NCBI RefSeq assembly: GCF_900169505.1
Contig: NZ_LT827021.1
Span: 1,426,001 to 1,490,000 of the forward strand
Direction of reading: 5' to 3'
Origin: Arabiibacter massiliensis
GTDB taxonomy: Bacteria; Actinomycetota; Coriobacteriia; Coriobacteriales; Eggerthellaceae
Length of the DNA: 64,000 nucleotides
The notes below the pieces were generated by a model. That model was not told the origin of the DNA. It saw nothing but the letters and a program-made list of their open reading frames with translations, and did no database searches. Positions 34,326-41,849 of the stretch are shown piece by piece. A program made the position numbers and the translations under genes. Within the stretch, counting starts at the first letter, position 1. The number at the start of each line of letters is the position of its first letter.

Positions 34326-35128
34326 CGATACGCCGGCTCGCGCGAGAGGACGAGGACGTACGCCGCATCCGCCTAATCATGGCAAACACGATAGTCGGCC
34401 AGATGCTTCCCGAGGGCGTGGTCAAAGGAGGAAGCGCGCTCAAGTTGCGCTACGGAAGCGACGCGACCCGATTCACGCGGGACCTGGACGCCGCGCGCGA
34501 CGCCGACCTGGAATCCTTTATCTCCCGACTGCGAGAGAGACTTCAAGCCGGGTGGAACGGATTCACGGGCATAGTCGTCAGGCGTGAGCCGGCGAAACCC
34601 GCAGGCGTGCCCGGCCAGTACGTGATGAAGCCCTTCGACGTCAAGCTGTCCTACAACCTGAAATCCTGGCTGACCGTGCCTCTCGAGATCGGCCATAACG
34701 AGATCGGGGACGCAAGCGAGCCCGAATACAGCATCGCTCCAGACATAGTCTCACTGTTCACGAGTCTCGGCTTTCCACCACCGAGCCCTATACCCCTCAT
34801 GCCTCTGCACCACCAGATAGCCCAGAAGCTGCACGGCGCAAGCGAGCCGGGAAGCGAGCGCGCGCACGACCTCATAGACCTGCAAGTCATCATCTCGAAG
34901 GGACCCGTCGACTACCGCAAAACGAAGGAAACGTGCACGAGGCTCGGACTACCTGCGCCACCTCGTCCGCCAAGACCTCGCGAGCGTCTCCTGATTCCGC
35001 ATCCGGCGCGCTCCGAAAGAAACCTCAGCAGTAGAACGTCGCGTGCGAGCCGAGAAAGGCGAGGAACTCCTCATCCCACGGGCTCAAATCCCTATCTTGA
35101 CGGTATGCGACTGAAAATCCCCAGGTGA
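34286..35128 (+). CDS. AbiEii-type nucleotidyltransferase toxin, C-terminus probably degenerate
   Basis: 280 residues. The nucleotidyltransferase core shows VKGGSALKLRYG followed by TRFTRDLDAA (about 46-70), the G-G-S/T...D-x-D pattern of AbiEii enzymes, which modify tRNA acceptor ends. The family fold is recognisable to about residue 215 (AHDLIDLQVIISKGPVDYRK). From about 223 the sequence becomes Pro/Arg/Ser-rich without family resemblance, and the frame overlaps the convergent LysR gene by 104 bp. A frameshift or junction near 34940 is likely, so toxin activity is uncertain. Its start overlaps the antitoxin gene. Confidence 0.75.
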   Translation: MAKQPNSRRNLDLAIRRLAREDEDVRRIRLIMANTIVGQMLPEGVVKGGSALKLRYGSDATRFTRDLDAARDADLESFISRLRERLQAGWNGFTGIVVRREPAKPAGVPGQYVMKPFDVKLSYNLKSWLTVPLEIGHNEIGDASEPEYSIAPDIVSLFTSLGFPPPSPIPLMPLHHQIAQKLHGASEPGSERAHDLIDLQVIISKGPVDYRKTKETCTRLGLPAPPRPPRPRERLLIPHPARSERNLSSRTSRASRERRGTPHPTGSNPYLDGMRLKIPR

Positions 35129-35915
35129 TATCCTCGATAGGAACGCCCACATACCCCTCGTGGGGAAACGAGCCCACATGGGAGCGAGGTGTGATAGAGG
35201 AGACCCCGCGCCTCATAGCCATCTCCAAGACCTCGATCATCTCGTCGACGTAGTACAGCGAGCACGACAGAGGCGGCTCGAGAAGCCTACTCGCATAGCC
35301 CCTCGAGGTCACGTACTCGTTCGGCGCAAGGCACACCAAGTCCATTCCGGCCAGGTCGGTCGACCGCACCGTCGCCTTGCGCGCCAGAGGAGAATCCGCA
35401 GACGTCCAGAGGAACAGCATGTCCTTATGCAGCGGCACGGAGAGCAGCGAGCGGTGGTTGATAGGGTTGTTGAGCAGCGCGAAGTCGCACGCCTTGTCCC
35501 GGAGGGCCTCCTCGCAATCATAGTCGACCATGGTGCGCATGATCTCGACGCGCGCGCCCGTTTCCGATCGCTCGTTGAACGAGAGGATGGTCTCGCGGGA
35601 CATCACGTTGAACAAACCCGTCGACACCGAAAGCGAGATCGACCTCGATTGCCTGCGGCGCAGCTTCTCCATCTCGTCCATCATCTCGGCGTAGTCGCAC
35701 TCGAAAGACAGCGAGAACCGGTAAAGAACCCGCCCGAAATCCGTGAGGACGGTGCCATCGTGATCCCCTTTGAACAACGGCACGCCCATCGCCGACTCAA
35801 GTCGCTTGATGGAGCTCGAAAGCCCCTGCGGCGTGATGAAGAGCTCCTTCGCGGCGCGCGCGTAGCTGCCGGTGTCGGCCAGCGCGACGACGTACTTGAA
35901 CACTTTTGAATCCAC
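35025..35915 (-). CDS. LysR-family regulator of the adjacent flavoprotein
   Basis: 296 residues. The HTH is at about 1-60 (FKYVVALADTGSYARAAKEL, then FITPQGLSSSIKRLESAMGV) and the effector domain at about 90-290. It is divergent from the Tat flavoprotein (216 bp gap), with a LysR-like dyad between them, so it probably senses the reductase substrate. The start is GTG 35915, with AAAGGGGGGG upstream; the longer frame has no support. The 3' end overlaps the degenerate end of the AbiEii gene. Confidence 0.88.
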   Translation of the reverse strand: MDSKVFKYVVALADTGSYARAAKELFITPQGLSSSIKRLESAMGVPLFKGDHDGTVLTDFGRVLYRFSLSFECDYAEMMDEMEKLRRRQSRSISLSVSTGLFNVMSRETILSFNERSETGARVEIMRTMVDYDCEEALRDKACDFALLNNPINHRSLLSVPLHKDMLFLWTSADSPLARKATVRSTDLAGMDLVCLAPNEYVTSRGYASRLLEPPLSCSLYYVDEMIEVLEMAMRRGVSSITPRSHVGSFPHEGYVGVPIEDITWGFSVAYRQDRDLSPWDEEFLAFLGSHATFYC

Positions 35916-35989
35916 AAGCGCCCCCCCCCTTTCGCCCCTCGCCATTGTAGCGAACAGGACTGCCTGCGGCCAGGATCCCCCTTCTCGTT

Positions 35990-36009
35990 TTGTTGAGAAA
36001 AGCCAACAA
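35990..36009. promoter_or_regulatory. Candidate LysR operator TTGTTG-N8-CAACAA
   Basis: A perfect 6-bp dyad with the T-N11-A geometry of LysR sites lies between the divergent LysR and flavoprotein genes. It is 75 bp from the LysR start and 121 bp from the flavoprotein start. Confidence 0.55.
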
Positions 36010-36130
36010 GCCGTTGATTCCCCGCACCGCCGAACCGACGAATAATAGAGCCATGCCGCCGTTCGAACAAGGGATTCGAAGAATCGCCCGAAGAGGGCCG
36101 GCGGAAAGACGACTCGCAAGGAGGAGCACC

Positions 36131-37738
36131 ATGGACATCTCACGCCGCAACTTCATACGCCTCGGAGCCGCGGGCGCGGCAGCTGCGGGCTTGGCCGGAC
36201 TGGCCGGATGCGCCCCCACCGTCGCAGCCAGAGCCGACACGGCGAACGCGTCGGCCGACGGCGACTGGCTGGGTTCCGCGCCCGCGCTCTCCATCGACGA
36301 TTGCGCAGAGACCGTGGAAACCGACGTCTTGGTCGTCGGATCCGCCCTGGCAGGCTCGATGGCGGCATACGGGGCGCTGAAGAACGGCGCGAAGGTCACT
36401 GTGCTCGAACGCAACGCGGCCCCGCACATCGGCGGCATGACCATCTCGTTCCTCAACTCCCAGACGCAGCTTGACGCCGGTCTGCCCGAATACGATCCGG
36501 TGAAAACCGCGAACGACATGTTCAACCTGACGCAGTACCGATCGGACATGAAGCTGAACACCCTGTGGTGCGAGCGCTCCGGCGAGCTTCTAGATAACCT
36601 GAAGGCCGATTTCCTGGAGCCGTACGGACAATACTGCCAGCCGCTCAGCCTGGAAGGCATCTTCCCCGATCCCAGCCAGGAGATCACCTCCTACATCAGC
36701 ACCGGTGTCGCGTTCTCGGAAACCGATATCCTCACCGACTTCACGCACAACATCCATCGATACCTGGAAGACGAAGGCGTGGAGACGCGCTACAGCACCT
36801 GCGCGGAAGTGCTGGTGCAGGACGAGAACGGTGCGGTCTTGGGAGCCATCGCCACCAACGAAGACGGCGAGCATGTGTACTTCCGCGCGTCGAAGGGCGT
36901 GGTCATGTGCACGGGTTCGTTCGGCGGCGACGAGGCCATGATGAAGCGCTTCTACACGACGCACTTTGCGGAATGGGCGCTGAAGAACAACGCGTACGAG
37001 GCGTACATGGGCGACGACCCGGTGACCGACAACAGCATGGACGACGGCCGCGGCCACAAGATGCTGTGCTGGGCCGGAGCGGAGATGGAAGAGATCTGCG
37101 GATACGCCGCCTGGCAGACCACCGCATGGCGCTCCTTCCCCTACCTGCTTGTCAGCACGAAGGGCGAGCGGTTCATGAACGAGTGCACCTCGCTTCTGAC
37201 CTCGGCCCACATCGTGGCGGACCTCCCCGGGCACGACGGCTACGTCTGGCAGATCATCCCCACCAACGACTTCGAGATGCCCTCGTCGTTCGGCTACGAC
37301 AAAGAGGCGGCAGCCAAGATGTTCGACATCGAGAAGACCGAGCACTACGAAGCCGACACCATCGAGGAGCTGGCCGAGCTCATCGATGTCGATCCCGCCG
37401 CGCTGAAGGCGACGGTGGAACGCTACAACGAGCTGTGCGAGAAGGGCGAGGACGTCGATTACCGCAAGGCGAAGCGCTACCTCGATCCTATCGACGACGG
37501 TCCTTACCAGGCATGGAAGATGCAGTACCTGTTCTACTGCACGCTGGCCGGCGTGCGCTGCAACGAGAAGCTGCAAGTGCTCGATGCCGATTGGAACCCC
37601 ATTCCCGGCCTGTACGCCGGCGGCAACACCGTAGGCTACCGCTTCGGTGCCAGCTACGAGTCGCTGCTGCACGGCGGCTCGAACGGCCTCGCCGCGACGC
37701 ACGCCTACGTGGCCGGCGAGAGCGCGGCCACGCGATAG
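36131..37738 (+). CDS. Tat-exported FAD-dependent reductase (fumarate reductase/flavocytochrome c-like)
   Basis: 535 residues. The Tat motif SRRNFIRLG (about 4-12) is followed by a lipobox LAGLAGC (Cys near 29), so this is probably a Tat lipoprotein on the cell surface. FAD-binding signature DVLVVGSALAGSMAAYGALK (about 65-85), with an unusual Ser/Ala pattern in place of GGGxAG; C-terminal FAD segment IPGLYAGGNTVGYRFG (about 493-508). The middle holds the family's substrate/capping domain. Relatives reduce fumarate, urocanate, acrylates or drugs with electrons from a separate cytochrome, and no cytochrome is adjacent. AAGGAGGAG precedes ATG 36131. Confidence 0.9.
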   Translation: MDISRRNFIRLGAAGAAAAGLAGLAGCAPTVAARADTANASADGDWLGSAPALSIDDCAETVETDVLVVGSALAGSMAAYGALKNGAKVTVLERNAAPHIGGMTISFLNSQTQLDAGLPEYDPVKTANDMFNLTQYRSDMKLNTLWCERSGELLDNLKADFLEPYGQYCQPLSLEGIFPDPSQEITSYISTGVAFSETDILTDFTHNIHRYLEDEGVETRYSTCAEVLVQDENGAVLGAIATNEDGEHVYFRASKGVVMCTGSFGGDEAMMKRFYTTHFAEWALKNNAYEAYMGDDPVTDNSMDDGRGHKMLCWAGAEMEEICGYAAWQTTAWRSFPYLLVSTKGERFMNECTSLLTSAHIVADLPGHDGYVWQIIPTNDFEMPSSFGYDKEAAAKMFDIEKTEHYEADTIEELAELIDVDPAALKATVERYNELCEKGEDVDYRKAKRYLDPIDDGPYQAWKMQYLFYCTLAGVRCNEKLQVLDADWNPIPGLYAGGNTVGYRFGASYESLLHGGSNGLAATHAYVAGESAATR

Positions 37739-38160
37739 CGGAATCGTCTGACTTTTCAGCGCGGAAGGGCGTCGCAAGCAGCGTCGTCCTTCCGCGCTTC
37801 GCATACTCACCAGGATTTCGCAAGGATTGCGCACCCGGACCTCTGCGCGCGCCGGAAGCTGCGACAAGGAAACCGCCTCACGCGCCTCAGCGTTTGAGCG
37901 TGTTTTCGGAGCGAAGATCGCATCGTGTGGGCGCATGCGACCAGGCATGCTGTATTCGCGCTTGAAACGCGCTGGATCGGCGCTGGAAACTCGCTGGATT
38001 CTTGCAAGGAAACCGCCAGGAAAGCGCTGGATCCGCGCTTGATCGCGGCGGCCATCCGCTTGACGCACGCCATGGATCGGCTGGATCCCGCTGCTATCAT
38101 GGAGGCAGCGGGATCCAGTCGATCAATTTCATGCTTGCGCTTTTTCTTGTAAGGTATACA
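37739..38160. other. Gene-free stretch: hairpin, recurring arm and tandem degenerate repeats
   Basis: A hairpin (37758-37768 with 37788-37798, AGCGCGGAAGG) follows the flavoprotein and may end its transcript. Then come the arm GTGTTTTCGGAGCGAAGAT (37900-37918), also found at 10376, and tandem CGCGCTNGA-type units (37950-38120) resembling those before abiE. Confidence 0.55.
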
Positions 38161-38454
38161 ATGAATACCCATGATATACCGTTGCCAATATTTTTCTTCG
38201 ACTATCGCAAAAACGAGGCGAACATCGAGAAGCACGGGGTGAGCTTCGAGGAAGCCAAGGGCATCTGGCTCGACCCCGATTACCTGAAGGTGCCGGCGAA
38301 GAAGAGCGGCGAGAAGCGCTTTCTCGCCATCGGCATGGTGGATGGAAGATGCCTCACGGCGGTCGCAACGAACCGCGGCAACGCCGTCAGGATCATTTCA
38401 GCTCGACGCGCAAGCAAGAAGGAGGCGAAGCAGTATGGGCACCGCGACCGATGA
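38161..38454 (+). CDS. brnT: BrnT-family toxin (RelE-fold ribonuclease)
   Basis: 97 residues of the DUF497/BrnT family, with FFDYRKNEANIEKHGVSFEE (about 12-31), the conserved DxxKxxxNxxKHGxxFxEA-like start, GEKRFLAIGMVDGRCLTAVA and the C-terminal IISARRASKKEAKQY. BrnT is a ribosome-independent mRNA-cleaving toxin with a RelE-like fold. The antitoxin gene overlaps its last 20 bp. ATG 38161 has TAAGG upstream; earlier in-frame codons lie in the repeat region and are unlikely to be used. Confidence 0.9.
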   Translation: MNTHDIPLPIFFFDYRKNEANIEKHGVSFEEAKGIWLDPDYLKVPAKKSGEKRFLAIGMVDGRCLTAVATNRGNAVRIISARRASKKEAKQYGHRDR

Positions 38455-38680
38455 CGCCCTGCTCAAGCGGTTCGACGAGGGCGGGGACATGGAGGAGTAC
38501 TTCGACTTCGAGAAGGCCGTGCGTCCGAACAGGGCCCGCAAGGTTAACGTCGACATGCCCGAATGGATGATCGAGGCGCTCGACGAGGAGGCCGACCGGC
38601 TCTCGGTGAACCGCCAGGCCGTGATCAAGTTCTGGCTCGCCGAGCGCATCGAGCAGGAGCGCGCGAAGCACGCGGGCTGA
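38435..38680 (+). CDS. brnA: BrnA-family antitoxin
   Basis: 81 residues. The C-terminal ribbon-helix-helix part RKVNVDMPEWMIEALDEEAD...LSVNRQAVIKFWLAERIEQE (about 31-75) binds DNA and, in BrnTA pairs, the toxin as well. The N-terminal KRFDEGGDMEEYFDFEKAVR matches the acidic toxin-binding arm. AAGGAGGCG precedes ATG 38435, and the start lies inside brnT. It ends 24 bp before the 3' end of dxr, convergent with it, and is the last gene of the accessory block. Confidence 0.88.
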   Translation: MGTATDDALLKRFDEGGDMEEYFDFEKAVRPNRARKVNVDMPEWMIEALDEEADRLSVNRQAVIKFWLAERIEQERAKHAG

Positions 38681-38703
38681 CTTCGGGATGAAGCTATGAG
38701 ACG

Positions 38704-39954
38704 TTACCCCCATCCCTTTGTCTCGATCCACGTGCGGGCCTCGGCGCGGGACCAGGCATCGAGGTGCTCGAGCTGCTCGAGACTCTCGACCGGCTGGACG
38801 CCGTCGCGCTCGTGGGCGTCCATGACGGCCTCCACGCATTCGGCGATCCCCAAGTAGGTGCCTTCCTCGGCCAAAAACGCCGCCACGGCCACCTCGTTCG
38901 CGGCGTTCATGACGCAGGGCAGCGTGCCGCCCACATCACCCGCATGGCGCGCCAGCGCGAGGCAGCGGAACGTGTCCTCGTCGGGCGCGGCGAACTCGAG
39001 CGAGCCCAGCTGGCGGAAGTCGAGCGGCTCCACCGGCGCGTCCCAGCGCTCGGGGTAGCTCAGCGCGAACTGGATGGGGATGCGCATGTCGGTGGTGCCG
39101 AGGTGCGCCTTCACGCTGCCGTCGGAGAACTCCACCATCGAGTGGATGGCGCTCTGCGGCTGCACGACCACGGCAATCCTGTCGTAGGGCATGGCGAACA
39201 GATGGTGCGCCTCGATGACCTCGAGGCCCTTGTTCATGAGCGTGGACGAGTCGATGGAGATCTTCGCGCCCATGTTCCACGTGGGATGCGCGAGCGCCTG
39301 GGCGGGCGTGATGTGCGCGAGCTCCTCGCGCGTGCGGCCGCGGAACGGGCCGCCCGACGCCGTCACCCACAGCCGCGTCACCTCGCGCGGATCCTCGCCC
39401 AGAAGGCACTGGTAGATGGCGCCGTGCTCCGAGTCGATGGGCATGAGCCGCCCCGGCTCGGCGGCCAGCGGCATGATGAGGTCGCCGCCCACCACGAGCG
39501 ACTCCTTGTTGGCCAGCGCGAGCACCTTGCCCGCGCGCAGCGTCTCGTAGCTCGCGCGCAGGCCAGCCGCGCCCACGAGCGCGTTCACCACGATGTCGGC
39601 TTCGGGCAGTTGCACGAGGTCGGCCACCGCCTGCGGGCCGAAGCCGAGGGAGGGCTCGGAGCGCTCGTCGGCTGACGCCGCGCGGGATCCTTCGACTGCG
39701 GCCGCTTCGCGGCCTTCGCTCAGGATGACATCCCGCAGCTCGCCGGCAACGGGCTCGCGCGCCAGGCGTTCGTCGCCCACGGCCAGATGCCGCACGCCGA
39801 ACTCGCGCGCCTGCGCCAAGAGCTCGCTTGCGCGCGTGCCCGCGGCGAGCGCCACCACCTCCAGCTTGTCGGGATGCCGGCGCGCCACGTCGAGCGTCTG
39901 CGTACCGATGGAGCCGGTCGACCCCAGAACGACGATGCGCTTTCTAGATGCCAT
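38704..39954 (-). CDS. dxr: 1-deoxy-D-xylulose 5-phosphate reductoisomerase with repeat-derived insertion
   Basis: 416 residues. It performs the committed MEP-pathway step (NADPH, Mn/Mg). Motifs: NADPH fold VLGSTGSIGTQTLDV (about 9-23), ALANKESLV, metal/substrate SEHGAIYQCL (about 174), TASGGPFR and KISIDSSTLMNKGLEV (about 230). Residues about 76-95 (VILSEGREAAAVEGSRAASA) are translated from one arm of the CATCCTGAGCG palindromic repeat and enlarge a surface region before the ALVGAAGL motif. The reading frame is kept and all catalytic motifs are intact. Its start overlaps cdsA by 11 bp. Confidence 0.95.
   Translation of the reverse strand: MASRKRIVVLGSTGSIGTQTLDVARRHPDKLEVVALAAGTRASELLAQAREFGVRHLAVGDERLAREPVAGELRDVILSEGREAAAVEGSRAASADERSEPSLGFGPQAVADLVQLPEADIVVNALVGAAGLRASYETLRAGKVLALANKESLVVGGDLIMPLAAEPGRLMPIDSEHGAIYQCLLGEDPREVTRLWVTASGGPFRGRTREELAHITPAQALAHPTWNMGAKISIDSSTLMNKGLEVIEAHHLFAMPYDRIAVVVQPQSAIHSMVEFSDGSVKAHLGTTDMRIPIQFALSYPERWDAPVEPLDFRQLGSLEFAAPDEDTFRCLALARHAGDVGGTLPCVMNAANEVAVAAFLAEEGTYLGIAECVEAVMDAHERDGVQPVESLEQLEHLDAWSRAEARTWIETKGWG
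39671..39731. repeat. Palindromic repeat arm inside the dxr coding region
   Basis: Read in the dxr direction it begins GTCATCCTGAGCGAAGG and continues through CGCAGTCGAAGGATCCC to GCGGCGTCAGCC. This is the same word order as in the intergenic repeat at 28427-28480. Only about one arm is present, and its length keeps the reading frame open. Confidence 0.8.
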
Positions 39955-40864
39955 ACGGGATGCAGCCCCCTCCGACGAGCAGGATGGCCGAGGTCACGGC
40001 CACCAGGAACAGCGAGTCGCAGCGGTCGAGCAGCCCGCCGTGCCCTGGCATGATGGTACCGGAGTCCTTGAAGCCCGAATTGCGCTTGATGCGGCTCTCG
40101 GCCAGATCTCCCAGCACGCCCATCAACCCGCTGATCAGCCCGAACACAAGCGCCTGCGGAATGGACATCGTCACGCCGGGCACGAACGACATGAGGCACC
40201 AGAACACGGCAGAGCCCGCGAGTCCCGCCAAAAAGCCCTCCCAGCTCTTCTTCGGGCTGGTGCGCGGCGCCAGCTTGTGCTTGCCGAACTTGCTGCCCAC
40301 CAGGTAGGCGAACGAGTCGTTCGCCCACACGCTCAGGAAGATGCCCAGCACCAGCACGCCGCCCCACGGCGCCGGCAGCGCCTGGCGCACCACGATGATG
40401 CCCGAGAGCAGCATGCCGCAGTACGCCGCGCCGAAGAAGCTCACGCCCACGTCGGGCACGCGCGCCCGCATCCAGAACACGTACCACACGATGAGCGCGA
40501 GCAGCAGCGCCAGGCTCACGAACAGCGCCCCGTTCAGCCCGAGGAAGAACACGCTCACCGGATAGAGCATGGCCGCGACGATGCCGAGCATCTCGTTGGG
40601 CAGCTTCGCATCCGAGCGCAGCATGTAGTAGAACTCGCCCGCCGTGATGCCGGCCGTGGCCACGAGCAGCGCGAGCGTGGTCCATTCGCTGATCAGCACG
40701 CAGAGGATCGAGCCCGCCACGTACACGAACCCGGTGCGGAACCTCACCTGCAGGTCGGTGGGGTTCTGCAGCTTCTTCGGGGTCTTCTCGTGCGCGAACT
40801 CCTTGAGCTTCTCGCCGCGCGAGCGCTCCTCGGCCGGCTCGCGCTCGTCGCGCCCGCTCTCCAC
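39944..40864 (-). CDS. cdsA: Phosphatidate cytidylyltransferase
   Basis: 306 residues. A hydrophilic N-terminus of about 40 residues is followed by about eight TM helices. The CDP-DAG synthase signature is at the C-terminus: SRIKRNSGFKDSGTIMPGHG followed by GLLDRCDSL (about 258-286), with WANDSFAYLVGSKFGKHKLA (about 190). It makes CDP-diacylglycerol from phosphatidate and CTP. The GTG start at 40864 lies 1 bp after the uppS stop. The gene is in the usual place between uppS and dxr. Confidence 0.95.
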   Translation of the reverse strand: MESGRDEREPAEERSRGEKLKEFAHEKTPKKLQNPTDLQVRFRTGFVYVAGSILCVLISEWTTLALLVATAGITAGEFYYMLRSDAKLPNEMLGIVAAMLYPVSVFFLGLNGALFVSLALLLALIVWYVFWMRARVPDVGVSFFGAAYCGMLLSGIIVVRQALPAPWGGVLVLGIFLSVWANDSFAYLVGSKFGKHKLAPRTSPKKSWEGFLAGLAGSAVFWCLMSFVPGVTMSIPQALVFGLISGLMGVLGDLAESRIKRNSGFKDSGTIMPGHGGLLDRCDSLFLVAVTSAILLVGGGCIPYGI

Positions 40865-40865
40865 C

Positions 40866-41645
40866 CTACTTCACCGCCCCGAAGCGGCGGTCGCGCCCCT
40901 GGTACTCCAAGAGCGCCCGCAAAAACTCGTAACGGTCGAAGTCGGGCCAGAGCGTCTCGGTGCACACGAACTCCGCGTACGCGATCTGCCACAGGAGGAA
41001 GTTCGACACGCGCATCTCGCCGCTCGTGCGGATGAGCAGGTCGGGATCGGGGATGTCGGCCGTGTAGAGGTGCCGCGACAGCGCCTCCTCCGAAAGCGGC
41101 TCGGGCGCGCGGCCCTCCTTGAGCGCGGCGTGCGCCCCGTCCATGTAGGACTGGATGGCATCGAGCAGCTCCACGCGGCCGCCGTAGTTCACGGCCACCA
41201 CCAGCGTCATGCCGTCGTTGTCCTTCGTCTTCTCCCAGGCGGCGGCGAACGCGTCGCGCGTCTTCTTGGGCAGCTCGTCCGTGCGCCCGATGGTCATCAC
41301 GCGCACGCCCTCCTCATGCAAGCCGTCCACCTCGGCGAGCATGGTGGTGGCGAACAGGTTCATGAGGCCGATGACCTCGTCTTGGGGTCGTTTCCAGTTC
41401 TCGGACGAGAACGAGTAGATGGTGAGATAGCGCACGCCCACGTCCGACGCGCAGCGGATGGTCTCGCGCACCGACTCGATGCCGGCCTTGTGGCCGAACA
41501 GGCGGTTCTTGCCGCGTTCCTTGGCCCAGCGGCCGTTGCCGTCCATGATGACGGCCACGTGGCTCGGCACGGCGGCGGGGTCGAGCCGCGTCGGATCGAG
41601 GTCCGCCGGCGGGTTCGGGAATATGTAGTCGAGCGGCTTGTTCAC
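40866..41645 (-). CDS. uppS: Isoprenyl (undecaprenyl-type) diphosphate synthase
   Basis: 259 residues of the cis-prenyltransferase family. Catalytic start HVAVIMDGNGRWAKERG (about 29-45), SSENWKRP (about 81) and RTSGEMRVSNFLLWQIAYAE (about 205). It condenses isopentenyl diphosphates into the C55 lipid carrier for peptidoglycan; chain length cannot be read from sequence by eye. It is separated from frr by 204 bp of hairpin-rich DNA, so it may have its own promoter or depend on read-through. Confidence 0.95.
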   Translation of the reverse strand: MNKPLDYIFPNPPADLDPTRLDPAAVPSHVAVIMDGNGRWAKERGKNRLFGHKAGIESVRETIRCASDVGVRYLTIYSFSSENWKRPQDEVIGLMNLFATTMLAEVDGLHEEGVRVMTIGRTDELPKKTRDAFAAAWEKTKDNDGMTLVVAVNYGGRVELLDAIQSYMDGAHAALKEGRAPEPLSEEALSRHLYTADIPDPDLLIRTSGEMRVSNFLLWQIAYAEFVCTETLWPDFDRYEFLRALLEYQGRDRRFGAVK

Positions 41646-41707
41646 GGCAGTACTGCTTTCAGGTTGAAGCCTAGAAAACGCCCGGGTTGGCGTAGTGAGT
41701 CAGCGAG

Positions 41708-41806
41708 AAGCGTTGCGGTGCCCCAGATCGTGGGAATGGCGATGGCGAAGCGTACTTCGGTACGTGAGCCATCGGCATCGCCGCGAGATGGGGTGCCCCA
41801 ACGCTT
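41708..41806. repeat. Long imperfect hairpin with TTCG loop between frr and uppS
   Basis: Outer arms AAGCGTTGCGGTGCCCCAGA and the complement of TGGGGTGCCCCAACGCTT pair with few mismatches. The centre is CGTAC-TTCG-GTACG, an ultra-stable tetraloop stem. The whole element is about 99 bp, compatible with a structured intergenic RNA or dispersed element. Confidence 0.6.
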
Positions 41807-41820
41807 CGCAGCGTCGAGCA

Positions 41821-41848
41821 GTTCCGGCGGCCGACAGGCCGCCGGAAC
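41821..41848. terminator. 12-bp GC hairpin directly after frr
   Basis: GTTCCGGCGGCC (41821-41832) pairs perfectly with 41837-41848 around GACA, one base after the frr stop. There is no T run, so it may be a weak terminator or a 3'-end stabiliser. Confidence 0.5.
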
Positions 41849-41849
41849 G

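Noticed and set aside
33584..38107. Direct repeats marking an integrative element with att sites
   Set aside because: The similar segments lie before each toxin-antitoxin pair, not at both ends of the block; no integrase or tRNA is present, and the similarity is imperfect.
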